DNA of 64,000 bases, taken from NCBI RefSeq assembly GCF_034048115.1, contig NZ_CP139145.1, positions 1,054,001 to 1,118,000 on the forward strand, given 5' to 3'. The notes below the pieces were generated by a model. That model made no database searches, had not been told where the DNA came from, and was given only the letters and a program-made list of their open reading frames with translations. Position numbers and translations under genes: made by a program. Positions within the stretch are counted from its first letter, which is position 1; every line of letters begins with the position of its first letter. The stretch comes from Pseudarthrobacter sp. IC2-21. Its GTDB lineage: Bacteria; Actinomycetota; Actinomycetes; Actinomycetales; Micrococcaceae. Below, in pieces: positions 27,976-35,997 of the stretch.

Positions 27976-30188
27976 TGGCATCGGTAACCCTGATGAAGGG
28001 GGCCAACAAGGTCGACGGATCGCTCAAGGGCAAGGTCCTGGACTTCCTCTATAAGCTTCAGGAAGACGACACTGCCCCCGGCCTCCACATCGAACCGATG
28101 AAAACCTACAAGGACTCCCGGGCGCGCACAGGCCGCGTTGACCAACAGTTCCGAGCCGTGTTGTTCAAGCTCAACGCCGGGACAGAACCGCATTACGTCT
28201 ATGCGGGCACCTTCAACCACGACGAGGCAATCAAGAAGGCGCAGACAAGCATCCTGACCGTCAACCCGGTCAGCGGTATTGCTGAACTCATCAGCGCACC
28301 GGCAGAAGGATCAGCGACCCCGCCACCGGCCGCTGTTGTTCCCCCGGCAGCGACAGGTCCCGCCTATGAGAACGGCCTCCAAAAAGCTGGCTACACGCCG
28401 TCGTACCTCTTCGAGGAGCTGGGCATTCCCGAACGTACCGGCGCAGCTGCGATCGGTGCGGCTTCTGTGGAGGCGTTCGAACAGGTGGTCACTGACGAAT
28501 CAGTCCCAGAATGGCAGGGGCTTGCCCTCATTGACCTGGAGGCTGGAAAGTCCCTCCCGGACGTCAAAGAAGGCCTGGGGATTGGCGACTATGTCGATGA
28601 CCCCACGAAGTCCGAGGATGAAAAGCTTGCCGAGGCGCTTAAGCACCCTGCCTCAAAGCTCGAGTTCACCTACGCCAAGGGGTCCGAAGACCTCGAGTAC
28701 GTCATTAACAACGAAAGCTTCCAGGACTGGCTGGTTTTCCTGCACCCGGCCCAACAGCAGTATGCCGTGAAGGACCGCAACGGAGCCTTCCGACTGTCCG
28801 GCGGGGCGGGCACGGGTAAAACGGTGGTGGCGATCCACCGCGCCAAGCACCTGGCGGAAGAGCGCCCGGAATCGCGCATCCTTCTGACCACCTTTACGAA
28901 GACGCTGGCCGATAGCCTTGCGCAAAACGTGGGGCGTCTGGATCCGGGGCTGAAGCAGAGCGACAAGTTTGGCGAAGCTCCGGTGACTGTTGCCGGCATC
29001 GACTCCATCGCCGCCCAGGTCTGGTCAAAGGCCACGCCTGAGGAACAGGCCGCGGCCTTTAGTACGGTGCTCGGGACTCCCGATGCGGCGGCGACGAGCA
29101 GGTCCAACGACAAGGAATGGGGTGAGGCCCTTGACCAAGTGGAGCACAAGCTCGAGCCCGCGCTCGCGAACCCGACATTCCTTAGCCAGGAGTACCTGTC
29201 CATCGTCCTTGCCAATTCTGTGACCGACAGGGACGGGTACCTGACCGTTCCGAGATCTGGTCGCGGCACGCCCTTGAGCCGAACTAAGCGCGTCGAGGTC
29301 TGGAAAGTCATGGAGGCATATCGGCGTATCTGCCGGAGCAAGGGAGCCGTGAGCTACCCTGAACTCGCGGCGCTGGCCGCTGCCGTCCTTCAGCATCGGG
29401 CCGCCGGCGGAGGGGACCGCCCCTTCGACCACGTCATCGTTGACGAAGCCCAGGACTTTCACGCTGGCCACTGGCTCCTGCTCCGCGCACTGGTGGCGCC
29501 GGGCGTCAACGACCTGTTCATTGCTGAGGACTCCCACCAGCGGATCTATGGGCAGAAGGTGCCCCTCAGCCGGTTCGGCATCCAGATTGTGGGGCGCTCG
29601 CGGCGTCTGACGCTCAACTACCGGACGACAGCGCAGAACCTCGCTTTCGCCGTCGGGCTCCTCTCAGGGATACCGTTCACTGACATTGAGGACACTGCGG
29701 AGGAATCCGCAAACTACCGGTCCGCCAGAAGCGGACCGCGCCCCCAGCTCGAAGGCAAGGAATCGCTCTCGAAGGAGCTCGATAACGCCGCCGACTGGAT
29801 CAAGGCATGGACCACCGATCCGGACTTCGCGCCGGAAACCATCGGCGTACTGGTGCGCTCAGGCAAACAGGTGGACTTCGTCGTCAGCGGACTGCTTGAG
29901 CGTGGAGTCTCTGCCCAGAAAGTCTCCGGGGACAAAGAAGCCCACCCTGGCGAGCCGGTGGTCATGACAATGCACCGGGCAAAGGGCATGGAGTTTTCCA
30001 AAATCATCCTCTTCGGCGTAGGGGAGGCGAATATGCCCCTGCAATGGGCGCTCAAGGACCTCGGCGACGCCGAGAAATCTGATGCCCTGCTGCAGGAGCG
30101 GTCACTGTTGTATGTAGCCGCGACGCGGGCACGGGACGAACTGGTGGTTTCGTGGAGTGGGAAACCATCGGAGCTGTTGGGGGTGTGA
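27975..30188 (+). CDS. UvrD-like helicase with RelE/ParE-like N-terminal domain
   Basis: The 737-residue protein starts at ATG 27975, sharing the A of the previous stop (TGATG). Residues about 1-105 resemble a RelE/ParE toxin fold: a KGKVLDFLYKLQ helix, then RVDQQFRAVLFKL and YVYAGTFNHDEAIKKA, the strand pattern of mRNA-interferase-like domains. A linker leads to an SF1 helicase: Walker A GGAGTGKT at about 276, VIVDEAQDFHAGHW at about 488, motif IV-V region (MTMHRAKGMEFSKI) and the C-terminal YVAATRARDELVVSWSG. Such RelE-UvrD fusions occur in actinobacteria. Whether the N-domain cuts RNA or only mediates contact is not known; catalytic residues cannot be assigned by eye. As the last gene of the operon it supplies a third motor. 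It is absent from canonical DISARM and Druantia type definitions known to me. Confidence 0.85.
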   Translation: MASVTLMKGANKVDGSLKGKVLDFLYKLQEDDTAPGLHIEPMKTYKDSRARTGRVDQQFRAVLFKLNAGTEPHYVYAGTFNHDEAIKKAQTSILTVNPVSGIAELISAPAEGSATPPPAAVVPPAATGPAYENGLQKAGYTPSYLFEELGIPERTGAAAIGAASVEAFEQVVTDESVPEWQGLALIDLEAGKSLPDVKEGLGIGDYVDDPTKSEDEKLAEALKHPASKLEFTYAKGSEDLEYVINNESFQDWLVFLHPAQQQYAVKDRNGAFRLSGGAGTGKTVVAIHRAKHLAEERPESRILLTTFTKTLADSLAQNVGRLDPGLKQSDKFGEAPVTVAGIDSIAAQVWSKATPEEQAAAFSTVLGTPDAAATSRSNDKEWGEALDQVEHKLEPALANPTFLSQEYLSIVLANSVTDRDGYLTVPRSGRGTPLSRTKRVEVWKVMEAYRRICRSKGAVSYPELAALAAAVLQHRAAGGGDRPFDHVIVDEAQDFHAGHWLLLRALVAPGVNDLFIAEDSHQRIYGQKVPLSRFGIQIVGRSRRLTLNYRTTAQNLAFAVGLLSGIPFTDIEDTAEESANYRSARSGPRPQLEGKESLSKELDNAADWIKAWTTDPDFAPETIGVLVRSGKQVDFVVSGLLERGVSAQKVSGDKEAHPGEPVVMTMHRAKGMEFSKIILFGVGEANMPLQWALKDLGDAEKSDALLQERSLLYVAATRARDELVVSWSGKPSELLGV

Positions 30189-30222
30189 CCAGAGGCTCTG
30201 CCGGACGGTCTTCGAACGGCGG

Positions 30223-30259
30223 AGTCGGCATTTTCTCGGACCGGATGCCACTGCCGACT
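30223..30259 (+). terminator. Possible terminator of the four-gene operon
   Basis: AGTCGGCA (30223-30230) pairs perfectly with TGCCGACT (30252-30259) across a 21-base loop, about 35 bases after the last stop, with a CTTTTG run 10-15 bases further on. The long loop makes this only a moderate candidate. Confidence 0.4.
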
Positions 30260-30379
30260 GGGCCGTCAGCTTTTGTTGGAGGTATAGGGCAGACGTTTTT
30301 CTCTGCTGCTTCGCAAGATATGCCGCACGACAGAGCCTCCTGACCAATAGGAGTTACGCGTTGTCCGGCTTATGTTCCT

Positions 30380-31450
30380 TTAACGCTTCCCATCGCGAAT
30401 GCGTGCGATAGTCGTGGGGCTAACGCCGAACTCCCTTGCCAGACGCTCGAGTGTGCCATAGGGCCCTGGCACTTGTCCGCGAATTTCGCCGACCTGCATT
30501 TCGGTAAGTTTGGACTGTGGGTGATCAGACCCAGATTTCAAGCGTCCATGCATCCTTCGATCGGCTTGATTCTCCGTCGGGGTGGCCCAACGGAGGTTTT
30601 CCGGCAGGTTGTTGAAGGAGTTGCCGTCGTTATGCGCGGCCAGCATCCCGTCGGGCCGTGGGCCGTGGAACGCTTCACACACTAGCCAGTGGACCTGCCT
30701 GGTGTTCCTTGCGCCGCATTGAACGAAGTAATAGGAGCGCGTTTCCCCGCCGCCGCGCGTTTGCTTGAGAATTGTGCCTCGAGGTCCCCGAACACGCGCC
30801 AGCGAGCTGACCCAGTACCCGGGAAAACGAGTGGGACGCCACTCCTCTCCGGGAATGGCATCGGCGGGGTGCACGATGGACTTAGCAATTATGAGCTGTC
30901 TATCGCGAAAGCTTTGGGTTTTAGCCCTCTGCAGCGCTCGCGAGATCATCAATTTTGTGGGTTCAGGTGAGGGTTCCCGCCGGGTCTTTCCATTCTTTAT
31001 ATTTGTTATATGCGTCCTTGAGCATCCCACCTCTGCTGCGATACGTTCATGGGTCATTCCCTCGGCGAGCATTAACCGAATCCGAACGATGGTCTCCTCG
31101 GGGATTCTTGCCGCACCATGTCGTTCGCCGCCTATGTAGAAGCTACGACCCCTGGCAATCTTCTCCGCTGTATTCTCAGCACTGGTTCCGACTCGCAGAT
31201 GGGTGATCTCAACGCAAGGTGGATTATCGCAGTTATGCAGGATGCACTGGTGACTTGTGAGCTCCTCGCCGGTGAAGATCATCCAAGCGGCACGGTGAGC
31301 TCCAATACGCCTTCCATTGAAGCTGAACTGCCCGTAACCGTCTGCTGTCCTGTACGCCGTCCATGTCAAACAACCGCCCGGCTCGCGCCGGGTTTTCTCC
31401 CAGAAGCGTTCTTCGACAGTCTTTGTAGCCTGTCTTGTGCCGATGCCCAC
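30380..31450 (-). CDS. Double-HNH protein with NUMOD4-like and HTH elements (homing-endonuclease-like)
   Basis: The GTG start at 31450 has GAGGAG six bases upstream; the protein has 356 residues. It contains two different HNH modules. The first (about 27-95) is an HNH_3-type unit: CLTWTAYRTADGYGQF, then HRAAWMIFTGE, then HNCDNPPCVEITHL. The second half begins with a NUMOD4-like element (EEWRPTRFPGYWVSSLARVR) followed by an HNH unit with HWLVCEAFHGPRP, AHNDGNSFNNLPENLRWAT. Each module is followed by a helix-turn-helix: ERIAAEVGCSRTHITNIKNG and RLAREFGVSPTTIARIRDG. Phage and intron-encoded homing nucleases normally carry one such module, so this is an in-frame fusion of two. It is free-standing here, convergent with the defence operon, and likely a relic of phage or a selfish nuclease gene. 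Confidence 0.82.
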   Translation of the reverse strand: MGIGTRQATKTVEERFWEKTRREPGGCLTWTAYRTADGYGQFSFNGRRIGAHRAAWMIFTGEELTSHQCILHNCDNPPCVEITHLRVGTSAENTAEKIARGRSFYIGGERHGAARIPEETIVRIRLMLAEGMTHERIAAEVGCSRTHITNIKNGKTRREPSPEPTKLMISRALQRAKTQSFRDRQLIIAKSIVHPADAIPGEEWRPTRFPGYWVSSLARVRGPRGTILKQTRGGGETRSYYFVQCGARNTRQVHWLVCEAFHGPRPDGMLAAHNDGNSFNNLPENLRWATPTENQADRRMHGRLKSGSDHPQSKLTEMQVGEIRGQVPGPYGTLERLAREFGVSPTTIARIRDGKR

Positions 31451-31722
31451 TTTGACTCCTCACCGAGTTCGCATGATTCATCATCGCAGCGGCCTGTGAC
31501 ATCCCTGCCCGCGACGTCGCCCGTTACCAGAGTCAGTTCGGCGGCGCGGAGGAAGTCCTCGGCGCCGGGGTAGTAACGGGGGTGGGGCGACGAAGACCGT
31601 TCCGAAAGGAGCGGCGTCCCTTCCCCGGCACGGCGGAAGGCAGCGGCGGGAGGCAAGTGCCGCCATCGTCTTTCCATGCTTGGGGTGGTTCGGATCCACA
31701 AAGTCCTGGAAGCAGTCCGGGG
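31451..31722. other. Intergenic region upstream of the first deaminase copy
   Basis: About 270 bases of GC-rich DNA with no supported gene. It shares no similarity with the corresponding sequence before the second deaminase copy until position 31723, which fixes the left limit of the duplication. Confidence 0.4.
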
Positions 31723-32217
31723 GACAATGACGCCATGACCCACGAGCAGCACGCATCCGCCGCGCCGGAACTGTACCGCACTGCCCACCCGGGATTCGAG
31801 GCCGCCTATCAGGCCGCCCGGAAGAGTCTGGCTGAGGGCGGCATCCCCATCGGAGCGGCGCTCGCCCGGGACGGCGTGGTCATTGCCAGCGGGCACAACG
31901 AACGGGTCCAGAACGCCGATCCGATCGCCCACGGAGAAATGTCGGCGCTCCGCGCCGCCGGCCGGCAGAAGAGCTACCGGGACACCACGCTCTACACCAC
32001 CCTCGCCCCGTGTGCCATGTGCGCCGGAACCATCGTGCAGTTCAAAATTCCCCGCGTGGTGGTGGGTGAAGCACGCGCCTTCGACGGCGAGCTGGAGCTC
32101 CTGCGGACACGCGGGGTTGAGGTGGTGGTGGTCCTGGATGATCAGCGTTCGGTCGACATGATGCGGACATTCCAGTCCGACAACCCTGACCTCTGGGCAG
32201 AGGACATCGCCGAGTAG
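31723..32217 (+). repeat. Direct repeat copy 1 containing a deaminase gene
   Basis: The 495-bp segment starts at GACAATGACGCC, twelve bases before the deaminase ATG, and ends with its TAG. It matches 36704-37195 almost throughout; the proteins differ by about seven substitutions and one residue deletion. Sequences outside both copies differ. Confidence 0.9.
31735..32217 (+). CDS. Fcy1-type cytosine deaminase, copy 1
   Basis: A 160-residue zinc deaminase. Unlike tRNA adenosine deaminases (HAE) it has HGE (H66-G-E68) and PCAMC (C93, C96), and its wider pattern follows yeast cytosine deaminase: EGGIPIGAAL, DTTLYTTLAPCAMCAGTIV, IPRVVVGEA, LLRTRGVEVVV and the C-terminal LWAEDIAE. The expected reaction is hydrolytic deamination of cytosine to uracil for pyrimidine salvage. 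This is an unusual family for bacteria, where cytosine deaminase is normally the unrelated CodA. ATG 31735 is chosen because the conserved copy begins there; no strong ribosome site is visible. A nearly identical gene lies 4.98 kb downstream and a third fragment at 47582. Confidence 0.88.
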   Translation: MTHEQHASAAPELYRTAHPGFEAAYQAARKSLAEGGIPIGAALARDGVVIASGHNERVQNADPIAHGEMSALRAAGRQKSYRDTTLYTTLAPCAMCAGTIVQFKIPRVVVGEARAFDGELELLRTRGVEVVVVLDDQRSVDMMRTFQSDNPDLWAEDIAE

Positions 32218-32239
32218 GCCCCGCAGTACACTGGCGTTC

Positions 32240-32617
32240 ATGGTCTCCCGCATCAGCGAACTGGTCCTCAACTGCTCCGATCCGGAACTCCTCGCAGGGT
32301 TCTGGAGCGGGGTCCTCGGATACGTCGAGCTGGGCCGGGAAGACGGTGCCATCGAGATCGGGCCGCCGGACGCCGGGTTCGGCGGCCTGCAGCCGACCAT
32401 CATCTTGAGCCCGAGCAGCAACCCGCACACCGGTCGCCTCCCGCTGCACATCGACGTCAACCCGGTGGACCGGGACCAGGACGCGGAGCTGGAACGCCTG
32501 CTTGCCCTCGGGGCCCGCCCGGCCGACGTCGGGCAGACAGGCAGCGAGCAGTGGCACGTCCTGGCTGACCCTGAAGGCAACGAGTTCTGCCTCCTGCGCA
32601 GGCGGCTTGACCCCTGA
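32240..32617 (+). CDS. VOC-family (glyoxalase/bleomycin-resistance-like) protein
   Basis: A single VOC module of 125 residues, ATG at 32240, 22 bases after the deaminase stop and probably co-transcribed with it. It starts with RISELVLNCSDPELLAGFW, the first strand-helix unit, and has LPLHIDV with the presumed metal histidine and DPEGNEFCLL with the C-terminal glutamate. Members form dimers that bind a metal or sequester a small molecule; the substrate cannot be inferred. The sequence is typical of the many short actinobacterial VOC proteins annotated as putative glyoxalases. Confidence 0.85.
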   Translation: MVSRISELVLNCSDPELLAGFWSGVLGYVELGREDGAIEIGPPDAGFGGLQPTIILSPSSNPHTGRLPLHIDVNPVDRDQDAELERLLALGARPADVGQTGSEQWHVLADPEGNEFCLLRRRLDP

Positions 32618-32630
32618 CCGGCCCCGGGGG

Positions 32631-33932
32631 CTAACCCAACAAGTTTCTCCCCGTGTCGCTCGTGCCGGCCCGGAACGACAGATACCGCGCGTCCGCACGT
32701 CCCACCAGCCGTCCCAGGGCCTCGACGGCCTCAAAATCAGCGCGGCCCATGTCCGTGGACAGCCAGCGGATGAGCATTTCGGCGTTACCGCTGGCACACA
32801 CTGCCGAACCGACGGCCAGATCAAGCTGGTCCCGGAGCAGTTGCACCGCCAACGCACCTGAGCGGCTGAGCAGGGGAGCCCGGTAGGCCTCCAGTGCCTT
32901 GGCCACTTGCCCGTCATGAAGCAGCCCCATTACGCGCCCCGAATCCGAGCAGCCCGCCCGTCCGGCCGCAAGCCGATACGGGTTCGACTCCACCGCATCG
33001 CCCAGCATGGACCGCACCCGGAACATCTCGGTGCGGATGGCCTGCGGCGTGCCAGCATCGCCGTACAGCTCATAGGCAAGCTCCTCGGCCGACCAGCCTT
33101 GGGAACGTGAATCCAGCAGGGCCAGGATTTCCGCCCGCCGCAGCGTCAGCGGCACCCGGCTCCCATCAGCAAACAGCGCGGCAGGTTTGTCCCCAAGGAG
33201 CTCCAGCGACTCCACACCAACGGAAGGCCGTCGAACAGACGCTCGCGAGGCGCGAACAGAAGGCAACGCACCCAAGGACGTCCCGCCGTCGGACGTTCCC
33301 AACAGTGACTCCGCAACCCGGACCGCGCACCGCACCATCCGCAGAGTGTCCGCGCTGAGGGTGTCGAGCGGTCCCGAGACGTCGAGCACACCCAGCAACT
33401 CACCAGTCACGGGGTCCGTGATGGGCGCCGCGGTGCAGGCCCATTCGTGGTGGGTGCGGACCAGGTGCTCGGCGGAGAACAGCTGCACGGGCCGGCCGGT
33501 GAGCAGCGCCTCGCTGATGGCGTTGGTGCCGATGCCGGCCTCGGACCAGTCGGCCCCTTCGGAGAACTCCAGCCGGTCCGCGCGCCGCAGCACGTCCGTG
33601 CTGCCCACCCGCCACAGGATCTCCCCGGCGGCGTCGGTAAGCACCAGCAGGTGCCGGCCGGAACTGGAGTCGTCGGCCAGGAGGTCGTGCAGCGCGGGCA
33701 TGACCTGCTGAAGCCGGTGCTCCCGCCGCAGCTCCAGGACGTCGGACACGTCGTGCAGGTGCCGGGGGCTGTGCTGGTCCGGGCTGATGCCCAGGGCCAT
33801 GGAGCGGCGCCACGAATCCGCCAAGTTAGTTGGGATCTCCGGGCGGGGGACACCGGAGATGACCAGTTCGTGGGCGCGGCGCAGGGCCCGCGAGTACTTC
33901 GCCGGGTCCGAAAACCTCAGGCCGTAGTCCAA
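32631..33932 (-). CDS. GAF-domain transcriptional regulator for the adjacent monooxygenase
   Basis: I place the start at TTG 33932, seven bases after GAGGAGG, giving 433 residues (LDYGLRFSDPAKYSRAL); the open frame continues to 34127 but that would run into the divergent gene. The N-terminal half is AcoR-like: a helical segment with IPTNLADSWRRSMALGIS followed by a GAF domain (WRVGSTDVLRRAD, GIGTNAISEALLTGRPV, HLVRTHHEWACTAAPI, LLGVLDVSGP). There is no AAA+ or Fis domain; instead residues about 290-360 form an OmpR/winged-helix-like DNA-binding region (LTLRRAEILALLDSRSQGW, then ELYGDAGTPQAIRTEMFRVR). Such proteins sense an alcohol, ketone or aldehyde through GAF. It diverges from the flavin monooxygenase gene and is its likely activator. 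Confidence 0.82.
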   Translation of the reverse strand: MDYGLRFSDPAKYSRALRRAHELVISGVPRPEIPTNLADSWRRSMALGISPDQHSPRHLHDVSDVLELRREHRLQQVMPALHDLLADDSSSGRHLLVLTDAAGEILWRVGSTDVLRRADRLEFSEGADWSEAGIGTNAISEALLTGRPVQLFSAEHLVRTHHEWACTAAPITDPVTGELLGVLDVSGPLDTLSADTLRMVRCAVRVAESLLGTSDGGTSLGALPSVRASRASVRRPSVGVESLELLGDKPAALFADGSRVPLTLRRAEILALLDSRSQGWSAEELAYELYGDAGTPQAIRTEMFRVRSMLGDAVESNPYRLAAGRAGCSDSGRVMGLLHDGQVAKALEAYRAPLLSRSGALAVQLLRDQLDLAVGSAVCASGNAEMLIRWLSTDMGRADFEAVEALGRLVGRADARYLSFRAGTSDTGRNLLG

Positions 33933-33976
33933 AACAGTGTCCTCCTCACCGGCGGCGTCCTTGCCGGCAGTGCCTG

Positions 33977-34008
33977 TGTAACGCGGTTGAAACCCCCACT
34001 GCGTTGCA
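33977..34008. promoter_or_regulatory. Possible operator between the GAF regulator and monooxygenase genes
   Basis: TGTAACGC at 33977-33984 and GCGTTGCA at 34001-34008 form an inverted repeat with one mismatch and 16 bases between arms, centred in the divergent promoter region. A dimeric winged-helix regulator such as the neighbouring gene product could bind it. Support is the symmetry and position only. Confidence 0.35.
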
Positions 34009-34114
34009 ATGGTGATGCAGCTCACGCCCGATCCAGCATAGCGCAGGGGATACCGGCGGGACGGGGCCGCCGGGACCAACAGACACACGGACCATACGAC
34101 ACAAAGGAGTGGAC

Positions 34115-35905
34115 ATGACCGAAACACCCACCGCAGCCGCGCAGGCCTGGCTGACGGAACTTGACACCGCCCTGCAGCGGCGCGACGTGGACGCCGCCGT
34201 CGAGCTTTTCGAAGATGACAGCTACTGGCGCGACTTCGTGGCGTTCACTTGGAACCTCAAGACGCTGGAAGGCAAGGCGGACATCAGGCAGATGCTCGAG
34301 GCCACGCTGGACCACGTGCAGCCTTCTGATTGGGCGCTCTCCGAGGACGCCACCGGCGACGCCGCCACCGCGGAAGCCTGGATCACCTTCGAAACCGCCG
34401 CTGCCCGCGGCTACGGCCACCTCCGGCTGCGGAACGGCAAATGCTGGACGCTGCTCACCACCATGCAGGAGCTGAAGGGCTTCGAGGAGAAGAAGGGGAC
34501 CCGCCGCGAGAAGAGCGTGGCGCACGAGATCATCAAGGGCCGGCGCTCCTGGCTGGAACAGAAGGAGGAGCGCGAGGCGCGCCTCGGCTACGAGGAGCAG
34601 CCTTACACGGTGATCATCGGCGGCGGGCAGGGCGGCATCGGCCTGGCGGCCCGGCTGCGGCGCCTGGGCGTCCCCACCCTCGTCATCGAGAAGAACCAGA
34701 AGCCGGGCGACTCCTGGCGGAACCGCTACAAGTCCCTGCACCTGCACGACCCCGTCTGGTACGACCACATGCCCTACCTGAAGTTCCCCGACGACTGGCC
34801 CGTCTTCGCCGCTAAGGACAAGATCGGCGACTGGCTGGAGCACTACACCCGGATCATGGAGCTGAACTACTGGGGCGGCACCGAGTGCGTGGGCGCCGAG
34901 TTCGACGACGACACCCAGGAATGGGTGGTCAACGTCGTCCGCGATGGGTCGCCTGTGACCCTGCGGCCCAAGCAGCTCGTGTTCGCCCTCGGCGTCTCCG
35001 GGTACCCGAACATTCCCGCGTTCGACGGCGCGGGGTCCTTCCTGGGGGAGCAGCGCCATTCCTCGCAGCACCCGGGCGGCGGAGACTGGAGCGGGAAGAA
35101 GGCCGTGGTGATCGGCTCCAACAACTCCGCGCACGATATCTGCGCGGACCTGTGGGAGCACGGCGCCGATGTCACCATGGTGCAGCGGTCCTCCACCCAC
35201 ATCGCCCGGAGCGAGTCTTTGATGGACCTGGCGCTGGGGGACCTGTACTCGGAGAGGGCTTTGGCTGCCGGGGTGACCACCGAGAAGGCCGACCTGCTGT
35301 TCGCCTCGCTGCCCATGCGGATCCTGCCCGAGGCGCAGGTGCCGGTGTATCAGGCGATGGCTGAGCGTGATGCCGAGTTCTACTCCCAGCTGGAGGCCGC
35401 CGGGTTTGACCTGGACTTCGGCGTGGATGGTTCAGGTTTGTTCGTGAAGTACCTGCGGCGCGGCTCCGGCTACTACATCGACGTCGGCGCGTCCCAGCTG
35501 ATCATCGACGGCCGGGTGAACCTGCGGTCTGGCGAGGTTGCCAAGATCACCGGGAACGCCGTGGTCCTTGGTGATGGCACCGAGCTGGAGGCCGACCTGA
35601 TCGTCTACGCCACCGGCTACGGCTCCATGAACGGCTGGCTAGCGGACCTGGTCTCGCCCGAGGTGGCCGACCGGGTAGGGAAGTGCTGGGGCTACGGCTC
35701 GGACACCCCGAAGGACCCGGGCCCGTGGGAAGGGGAGCTGCGCAACATGTGGAAGCCCACCAACGTGCCCCAGCTCTGGATCCACGGCGGCAACCTGCAC
35801 CAAAGCCGGCACTACTCGTCGTACCTGGCCCTGCAGCTCAAGGCCCGGATGGAAGGCCTGGAAACGCCGGTCTACGAACTCCAGCCCACGCATCACACGC
35901 GGTGA
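34115..35905 (+). CDS. FAD-dependent monooxygenase with N-terminal SnoaL/NTF2-like domain
   Basis: ATG 34115 follows AAAGGAG by five bases; the protein has 596 residues. Residues about 1-130 form an NTF2/SnoaL-like cone domain (AAVELFEDDSYWRDFVAFTWN). The rest is a class B flavoprotein monooxygenase: FAD-binding GGGQGG at about 169-174, a loop EKNQKPGDSWRNRYKSLHLH, a second Rossmann motif VIGSNNSAHD at about 332 for NADPH, and a YATGYGSMNGW motif near residue 500. Family members oxidise ketones, amines or sulfur compounds; the NTF2 fusion is common in actinobacterial relatives annotated as putative flavin-containing monooxygenases. With the divergent GAF regulator it forms a small inducible module. 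A strong hairpin follows the gene. Confidence 0.88.
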   Translation: MTETPTAAAQAWLTELDTALQRRDVDAAVELFEDDSYWRDFVAFTWNLKTLEGKADIRQMLEATLDHVQPSDWALSEDATGDAATAEAWITFETAAARGYGHLRLRNGKCWTLLTTMQELKGFEEKKGTRREKSVAHEIIKGRRSWLEQKEEREARLGYEEQPYTVIIGGGQGGIGLAARLRRLGVPTLVIEKNQKPGDSWRNRYKSLHLHDPVWYDHMPYLKFPDDWPVFAAKDKIGDWLEHYTRIMELNYWGGTECVGAEFDDDTQEWVVNVVRDGSPVTLRPKQLVFALGVSGYPNIPAFDGAGSFLGEQRHSSQHPGGGDWSGKKAVVIGSNNSAHDICADLWEHGADVTMVQRSSTHIARSESLMDLALGDLYSERALAAGVTTEKADLLFASLPMRILPEAQVPVYQAMAERDAEFYSQLEAAGFDLDFGVDGSGLFVKYLRRGSGYYIDVGASQLIIDGRVNLRSGEVAKITGNAVVLGDGTELEADLIVYATGYGSMNGWLADLVSPEVADRVGKCWGYGSDTPKDPGPWEGELRNMWKPTNVPQLWIHGGNLHQSRHYSSYLALQLKARMEGLETPVYELQPTHHTR

Positions 35906-35911
35906 GTGATT

Positions 35912-35946
35912 GGGCCTGTCGAAACCTCTGCAGTTTCGACAGGCCC
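35912..35946 (+). terminator. Strong hairpin terminator after the monooxygenase gene
   Basis: A perfect 14-bp stem, GGGCCTGTCGAAAC with GTTTCGACAGGCCC, around a seven-base loop begins seven bases after the TGA. There is no T-tract. Confidence 0.8.
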
Positions 35947-35997
35947 GTGACCACCGGATCCATAAACAGACGACTTCTCCCGTGGTGAAGGTTCAAA

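Noticed and set aside
14017..30188. BREX system
   Set aside because: No PglZ, BrxC or BrxL-like protein is present; the SNF2, MTase and DUF1998 set fits DISARM/Druantia-like logic better.
32631..34127. GAF regulator starting at 34127
   Set aside because: That start lies inside the divergent monooxygenase gene; TTG 33932 has a strong GAGGAGG site and begins conserved sequence.
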